Shown here piece by piece: positions 58,740-64,000 of a stretch of DNA of 64,000 bases. Both the position numbers and the translations under genes were made by a program. The notes below the pieces were generated by a model. The model was given only the letters and a program-made list of their open reading frames with translations. It had not been told where the DNA came from and did no database searches. The first letter of the stretch is position 1. Every line of letters starts with the position of its first letter. This DNA is from JACCZX01 sp963829995. GTDB lineage: Bacteria > Pseudomonadota > Gammaproteobacteria > Burkholderiales > Burkholderiaceae_F. The stretch is from the NCBI GenBank assembly GCA_963829995.1, contig CAWHKW010000010.1, positions 35,810 through 99,809 of the forward strand. The letters are read 5' to 3'.

Positions 58740-58930
58740 GACGCCGACTTCTTGACGACCGCTTGTTCCAGTCTAAACGGGCCATTCGCTCGAGCACCTG
58801 GTCGAGCGGCTGGGCCGAGCACGATCTCGCTCAACTCGGCATAAGCGGTCTGCGGGTCGGTGTTGCGCGGAGGGTCGCCAGGATGCTGATCCATGGGCCG
58901 GCACGTCCATCCACCATCGAGCGGACCGGT
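58740..58930 (-). pseudogene. Fragment of a GAF/ANTAR-type regulator N-terminus
   Basis: The segment TAYAELSEIVLGP followed after a one-base shift by PLDQVLERMARLDW resembles the opening helix of actinobacterial GAF-ANTAR regulators (LSxIVLGxxxLxxVLxRVAxLA). Nothing further of a GAF or ANTAR domain follows, so it is a remnant or a gene broken beyond recognition. The surrounding 58,931-59,121 shows no gene. Confidence 0.4.
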
Positions 58931-59121
58931 CGAACGCGCCACGCGCTAGTCGACGGGCGCTGAGTGGGCGGAGCACTCGCTACCCAGGAATCGGCAACCA
59001 CGAAGCCACCGACCTCGCTGCCGCTCATAGGCGGCAACCACAGTGGTGCTCACGTTACGCGCGTTCGACGAGAAAGGCTCGAGTCTCGCCGCTGGTAGCT
59101 ACGCGTGCAGCACGTACGCAG

Positions 59122-59953
59122 TCAACCACCCCGCAGATGCTCGACCACGTCATCGGGCCAGCGGAGCGTGTCTGGCAGCCGGTTGCGATGCACCGACAAC
59201 TGCAGGTAGGCGTCGGCGTCGGTCGAGCCGACCAGCCCGGCCTCGCCGAGCATCCGCACCACCGGCGTGAACTCCTCGGTGTACCAGCGCCAGGCCACGG
59301 TGACTCGGTCCATGTACCGCGCCTCCTGCTGCATGAGCCGGAACCCCCACGCCTCGATGGCCTCGGACAGCTCGGTGTAGGCCCGCGGACGGGTGACGCT
59401 GATCGAGGCCGCCTGCAGGCCCGGGCAGCGGTACCCGGTCGAGGAAGATCCGACGCTGGTATTTCGTCACGAGGTCGCCGCGACGCCTGATCCCGACGGC
59501 ATCGACTCGGGTGGTGATCTCGGTGACGTACCCGTCGATCGTGTGAAGGCGCAGAGCCAGCGCGACCGAGATCCGATGGTGCCCGTCGCGGACGAAATGC
59601 AGTTCGCCGATCCGGTACAGGTCCACCGGAGGGATGAACTCGCCGCGCCGTTGGGCCAGCGCCAGCTGAATCCAGCGTTGCCTGTTGACTTTCGCTCGAG
59701 GGTGGAACCAGCAATCGAAATCGCGTGCGCGGTCAACACTGCCGACAATCGTGGCGAGACCAATGCTCTGCAGCCCGAGCCGGCGTTCCCCGGTTCGTCC
59801 GAGCGCTGCGACGACATCGTCGAACAGCAGCATCTCGGAGGCATCGGACGGCTTCCCCTGCAGCTGGACGATCACCTGGCTGAGTACCTGCCGGCGTCGG
59901 GCCCGCTGGAAATCGTTCTCCGCGTCGGCCTGGAAGTACCCCGTATCAGGCAT
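59122..59953 (-). pseudogene. ParB-like nuclease-domain protein (actinobacterial), one frame break
   Basis: Starts MPDTGYFQADAENDFQRARR. The ParB-like core is FIPPVDLYRIGELHFVRDGH then HRISVALALRLHTIDGYVTE. The frame breaks near 59,430; the C-terminal part AYTELSEAIEAWGFRLMQQE, ARYMDRVTVAWRWYTEEFTP, NRLPDTLRWPDDVVEHLRGG ends at 59122. About 276 residues. These proteins differ from chromosome-partition ParB and have no known role. It ends 4 bp from the next upstream gene, so probably an operon with the phosphoesterase. Confidence 0.8.
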
Positions 59954-59957
59954 GGCC

Positions 59958-60615
59958 CTAAAGCTCGAGCACTCGGTGACCGACGACGTTCACCACTGCA
60001 GTCGCGCCTATCAGGCGATCCGGCATGGATTGGTCGTAGGGGTGGATGTGGCCGTGCACCAACATCCGTGGCTGCAACTCTGCGACCACCTTGTGCAGGC
60101 ACTCGAAGCCATGGTGCGGCAGGTCCTCACCGTCACCGCAGTGCCGCGGCGGGGCGTGGGTCGAACAGGATGTCGACGCCGCGGCCGTCGCGCCGGCGCA
60201 GCTTGCGTGCCGCACGCACGACCCGTCGAGCTCTGCGAGCCTGCTCGGCCTCCGACCACTGGTTGGGACCCGCGCGGTAGCGCAGGCAGCCACCCAGGCC
60301 GGCGACCCGAACCCCACCGACGTCCACGACGCGACCGTCGGCGTCGACAAAGCCCGCCGGTCCTGGCCAGTCCTCCGGCATGCCGGCACGTATCGACAGA
60401 CCGCCGCGTTCCGAGAATCCCGAGAGGTCCGGATCGTGGTTGCCCGGGACGAAGACCCCGGGCCGGTTGACGAGGTCGACGAGCGTGCTGAGGTACTCGA
60501 AGGACAAGTCACCCGCCCCGATCACGAGGTCGACCCCGAGTTCCTTGGCCCGACCAGCGCACAGGTAAGGAACCTCCTCGTCGCTGACCGCCAGCGCCCG
60601 GACCACGATGGCCAC
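59958..60615 (-). pseudogene. Metallophosphoesterase, one frame break
   Basis: GTG start at 60615: AIVVRALAVSDEE. Calcineurin-like metal-site motifs: VIGAGDLSFEYL (GD), FVPGNHDPD (GNHD), and in the shifted frame after about 60,135 MLVHGHIHPYDQ (GHxH). The first frame is LVDLVNRPGVF ... GVDILFDPRP; the second starts STHAPPRHCGDGEDLP. About 220 residues. Substrate unknown. Confidence 0.85.
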
Positions 60616-60701
60616 GCTACCGCCCGCAATGAGGCAACGAGGTCCACGTGGCCGACCCCGGTCCCGTACCGACGATGCCCGCTCGGCAACGGGGCCCTGG
60701 C

Positions 60702-63319
60702 TCAGGTCGTGATGGTCAACGTGTGGTGTCCCGCGGTTGTCGGCACCGTCACCTCGGTTCCACGATTGGTTTCGACCACTCGGTAGTTGTGCACCTGCCG
60801 CCCGTCGAGGACCACTGCGGCGGGCGACTCCCCGGCGGGGAGGGTGTGGCCGATGACGACCTCGTCCGCATCCACGCTGGTGATGTCGAGTTCGGTGCTG
60901 TAGGACGCCCCGGCATGGGTGGCCAACACACCGACGGACCCGCCACCGAGCCGGATGTCCTCACCTTGCACAGACGCCTGTCCAGACGGCACCTGCGGGA
61001 CCACCTCAACCCGCCCGTGGCCGAGGTCGGGCCGGCACGCCCAGCCACTGATGCACGACCGCCCATGTGGTGCCGTCGTTGCCCCACGCCTGCATGAACA
61101 TCGAACGGCAGGTCCAGCAACGGTCGATGTTGGCGCCCTGGTCCGGCGACGGGAAGATCTCCGGCATCGCGCCCGGCTGCTCGTCCGGCGTTCCGCCCGT
61201 GGCGGGCTCGGCGAACATCGTCTCGGCCAGCGCGTGGGTGTAGCGCTGTTGCTGCCCCGGGCCTAGGCGCCCGTAGTTCCCCTCGCCGATCGACTGGATC
61301 GACGTGCCCAGGCCGAAGATGACCTCCTCGCCCTGGCCGGTAGGCCCCGCCGTCGCAGCCAGTGTGGAACAAGACCGGGGTTGAGCGGATGTTCGCCGCT
61401 GTAGCACGGGTCCTCCCGGCCGGCCAGCGCCGCGTCACCGTGATCGAATGGCGCCAGTCCAGGCACCGTCTCGCCCTTGACCATCAGCTCCGCTTCCATG
61501 GGCGTCTGGCCGATCCAGTGCTTCTGGAAGGACTGCAGGTTGCCCGGCTCGTTCAGGGAGTCGGCGTACTGTGTCGGCCGTCTCGAACCACCAGGTCTCG
61601 TCGAAACTCTGGTGCAGCTTGCGGGCGAGGTTGTTCGCCCACGCGGAAGACATCACCATCGTTCTTGGAGCGGGCCATGTCGGCCAGGTCGTACAGACCG
61701 CGGATGTAATAAACGGCGTTGTCCAGCTTCTCCGGACCCATTCCGCTGCGCTCGACGTTGCCAAGGCCCTCGGGCCAGCCGTCGTTATCCGCATCAAGGG
61801 TTTCCGCGACGTATTTCAGATTGCGCACCGCGAAGTCGTACATCTCGTCGCGGAAGCCATCATCGCCGGTCCACCGCCAGAGCAGGGCGACGGCACTGGG
61901 GAACTTGACCGTCTCGTCGGCGTTGAAGTTGTAGCTGATGGTTCCGTCCGGGTTGGTTCGGCGGGAGTCATGCCCGAACCAGATGGAACCGTCGGCCACC
62001 GACTCGTGGGTCACCACGCCCGAACCCTCGTTGAGGATGTCGGAGATGTCGCGCAAGGCCCGTAGATGATCCATGGCGGCCTCGAACTGGCCTACTGGCA
62101 CCGCGGCGAACGCCGTGTACTCACCATCAGTGCCGAAGATCCACGGGTAGTCGGGGAAGCCGGCGCCGAACCAGGTCGCCTGTGGCACGGTACCGAGTGG
62201 CGCTGGGAACTGCTTTCCCTGGTCGGTCCAGCGGATCTGGAGATTTTCGGCGCTCTGCGTGCTGTCGGCGAGGTTCTGCTTGCCCCACTCGATCGCGTCC
62301 TGCACCAGCGGGTCGCCGGGCAAGGAAAGCTTGGTCATCGCCGCGAGCTGCTCGCGAGATGCGATCTTCGCGGCCAGCTGCGCATCAGGGTCGTCCAGCA
62401 GCGCGGCCAGCTCATCCTGCGCCAGACCGGCGCCCTCGTCCGAGCCCGCCACCGCAAGCCAAACGGTTGTCGAGCCGCCCGCTGGCAGGCTGAGCGTGTA
62501 GGTCAGCTCGGCCACTGGTGCCGCGGCCGAATGGGGCCGTCGTCGCACTGCGACGGCTTGGGTTCGGCGGGGGCGCCGGCTCGGTGCCGGTGCAGCGGTG
62601 ACCGGGCTGAGGGCCCCGAATTGGTCGCCGATGGAACCCGAAACGGGGTCAGCGGCAGTGCCCACCAGCTGCCGTGTAATCGTGCTCCGGCGCTCCGGGC
62701 AGCGCGCCTTGGTCGCTGAAGACGAGGTTCTGCCCGTCGAAGCTGCCCTCGTCCGGGAGGTTGTCGCTGGCGTTGGGAGTGACGCCCCCGAAGCCCCACG
62801 GGTAGTGGCCCATCAGTTCCGAGTGCGCATTGACCGCAAGCTCGACGGTCCGCGCTGCGCCCGGGTTGGTGATCTCGAGACCGAACAACGCGCCGCGGCG
62901 TGCCGTCCGGCACGAAGTCCGTGCGCTTGACCTCTAGACCCGCAGTCTCCGGCAGGTCATAACAGCGTATATCCCCACCCGCTCCAGAACTCGGTCGCGG
63001 GTCCGACCCACTCGTCGTCGAGCCCGAACCAGACCCCGTCGACGAGCTTCAACGGCTGGGTCCAGACCCCTCCCATCTCGCCGGTGATGTGCCAGCCGTT
63101 GGCGTAGAACCGCCCGTCCTGGAAGCCGACCGAGTAAGCTCGCGTGCCCGACGCGATCTCACGGCGGTCCTGCAGCCGGCTGGTCGTGGACAACTCCCGC
63201 TCGGCCGCATCAGCCCCAGCCGCTGTGCCCCGCGTGGCACTCGCTCCCGTCTGCGCCCCGATCGAGACGCCCAATATGACGACGACTACCGACAGCATGG
63301 CGAGGAACCGACGCAGCAT
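60702..63319 (-). pseudogene. Secreted glycosidase of glycogen-debranching/GH15-like fold, many frame breaks
   Basis: ATG at 63319 with GGAGGACAGG upstream. The signal peptide (MLSVVVVILGVSIGAQTGAS) leads to YANGWHITGEMGGVWTQPLK and LVDGVWFGLDDEWVGPATEF. In other frames follow an Asn/Gly beta domain (GHYPWGFGGVTPNASDNLP), a helical barrel (LQIRWTDQGKQFPAPLGTVP, FPDYPWIFGTDGEYTAFAAV, VALLWRWTGDDGFRDEMYDF, DADNDGWPEGLGNVERSGMG), then NLARKLHQSFDETWW, QAWGNDGTTWAVVHQWLGV and a C-terminal beta domain ending at 60702. The W-x-x-G/D pattern DNDGWPEG is typical of amylo-alpha-1,6-glucosidase-like (alpha/alpha)6 barrels. About 870 residues; breaks near 62,950, 62,640, 61,690, 61,560, 61,390 and 61,010. 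Confidence 0.75.
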
Positions 63320-63525
63320 GACCCTGTCCTCCCGACGACTCTGATCAGTCTTACCGCAAGAAAGAACGTGGGTAAACCCAGTGCGATCCGGACATTCGCG
63401 GAGTGTCTAGCGTGACGTGCTGGCGTTTGCCCAGGTCAGCGGCATACCACCTTGCGAATTCGGAGATTCGGTATAGAAAGGAAACCAAGCCAGGACCCCC
63501 CCGACCCGACCCGAAGGAGCACCCG

Positions 63526-64000
63526 ATGCGCAGGACGCTCACCGCGTTTACCACGGTTGGTCTGCTCGCCACCGGTCTCAGCTCCGCCACGATCGCTACG
63601 GCGGATCCAGCCCACAATCCCGGTGGTCCGTGCCTACAGGATGACCAGAACGTCAGCCTCGCAAGCGTCGCTGGTTACAACGACGTCGTCCAGGCGCTTG
63701 ATCGGATCGAGCGGACGAGCAATGGGTTGGTCACCGTGGCTTCGGCCGGGCAGTCCGGCGAGGGACGGGAATTGCTGTACGCGACCGTCGGCTTCGGCCC
63801 GACCACCTTCTGGCTGCAGGCCCGAATCCACGGCAACGAGCTGCACAGCACCGAGGCGGCGCTGCAGATCCTCGACCTGCTGGACTCCGGCGATCCGACT
63901 GCCAGGTTGATTCGCGAGAACCTCACCGTCGTCGTCATCCCCATGTACAACCCCGACGGTTCGGAAGCCAACATCCGGCAGAGCACGACCCCGACCCGGA
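63526..64000 (+). CDS. Secreted M14 zinc carboxypeptidase, 3' end outside window
   Basis: ATG at 63526 with AAGGAG upstream. The signal peptide (TAFTTVGLLATGLSSATIATA) is followed by an M14 catalytic domain: LQARIHGNELHSTEAAL with the zinc His and Glu (HxxE), and VVVIPMYNPDGSEANIR (NPDG motif that follows the S1' region). The third zinc His and the catalytic Glu lie beyond the window. Typical exported actinobacterial peptidase. Confidence 0.9.
   Translation, partial: MRRTLTAFTTVGLLATGLSSATIATADPAHNPGGPCLQDDQNVSLASVAGYNDVVQALDRIERTSNGLVTVASAGQSGEGRELLYATVGFGPTTFWLQARIHGNELHSTEAALQILDLLDSGDPTARLIRENLTVVVIPMYNPDGSEANIRQSTTPTR

Noticed and set aside
1..64000. CRISPR array, prophage, insertion sequence or integron
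   Set aside because: No regularly spaced repeats, cas genes, transposase, integrase or phage structural genes were seen on either strand.

Overview
The window joins DNA from what look like two different organisms. Bases 1 to about 52,940 read as a Burkholderiales-like betaproteobacterium: a Bug/TctC-type solute-binding protein, a small Lys-rich protein starting AKPNYSFEKRQRE, a thiS-thiG-trmB cluster behind a tRNA-Gly, a PEP-CTERM protein, Kup, DUF2339/DUF3999 and two TonB-dependent receptors. From about 52,950 to the end the genes are typical of a high-GC actinobacterium: a PRC-barrel protein, a class V aminotransferase, an MMPL transporter, a TIGR03086/DinB-like protein, a STAS protein, a ParB-like protein, a metallophosphoesterase, a secreted debranching-type glycosidase and an M14 carboxypeptidase. 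An AAA ATPase gene loses its 5' end exactly where the second block begins, so an assembly chimera is the simplest reading.

Layout of block 1: the 5' end of a CcoI-type P-ATPase (minus), a sialidase-like lipoprotein, aminopeptidase P, glnS with an unusual ~100-residue insertion, a YHS protein, xthA, and then a tandem duplication of [xthA 5' part + TPR/HD-GYP gene] (6.8-11.9 kb). Next come a DUF1501 / c-type cytochrome lipoprotein pair (12.6-16.2 kb), a two-gene cassette with a putative zincin (16.5-18.1 kb), a DsbB-like + DUF5993-like pair, a third, broken TPR/HD-GYP copy (18.9-20.7 kb), MFS, DUF1993 and Bug genes, hemolysin III, arfB, a subtilase and rsgA. A minus-strand run follows: kup, GNAT, DUF2339, DUF3999. 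Then come a MarR-AraC-atypical response regulator cluster with a shared palindromic operator, two tandem TonB receptors, tRNA-Gly(CCC), thiS-thiG, trmB, a PEP-CTERM protein, a DUF418 membrane protein and the truncated AAA ATPase.

Single-base frame breaks occur in about twenty genes, including housekeeping ones (rsgA, arfB, thiS), in both blocks. Most are therefore probably uncorrected sequence errors; I annotate such genes across the break and give the positions. The two broken TPR/HD-GYP copies carry many more breaks and one sits beside a truncated xthA duplicate, so real decay is more likely there.

The most interesting biology is a family of three paralogues that fuse an N-terminal TPR-like region to an HD-GYP-like domain. 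All three keep the GYP loop but have lost the catalytic HD dyad in the same way. Also notable are the GlnRS insertion, two small exported peptides sharing a MERV motif, the HEXXH cassette, and the MarR/AraC operator.
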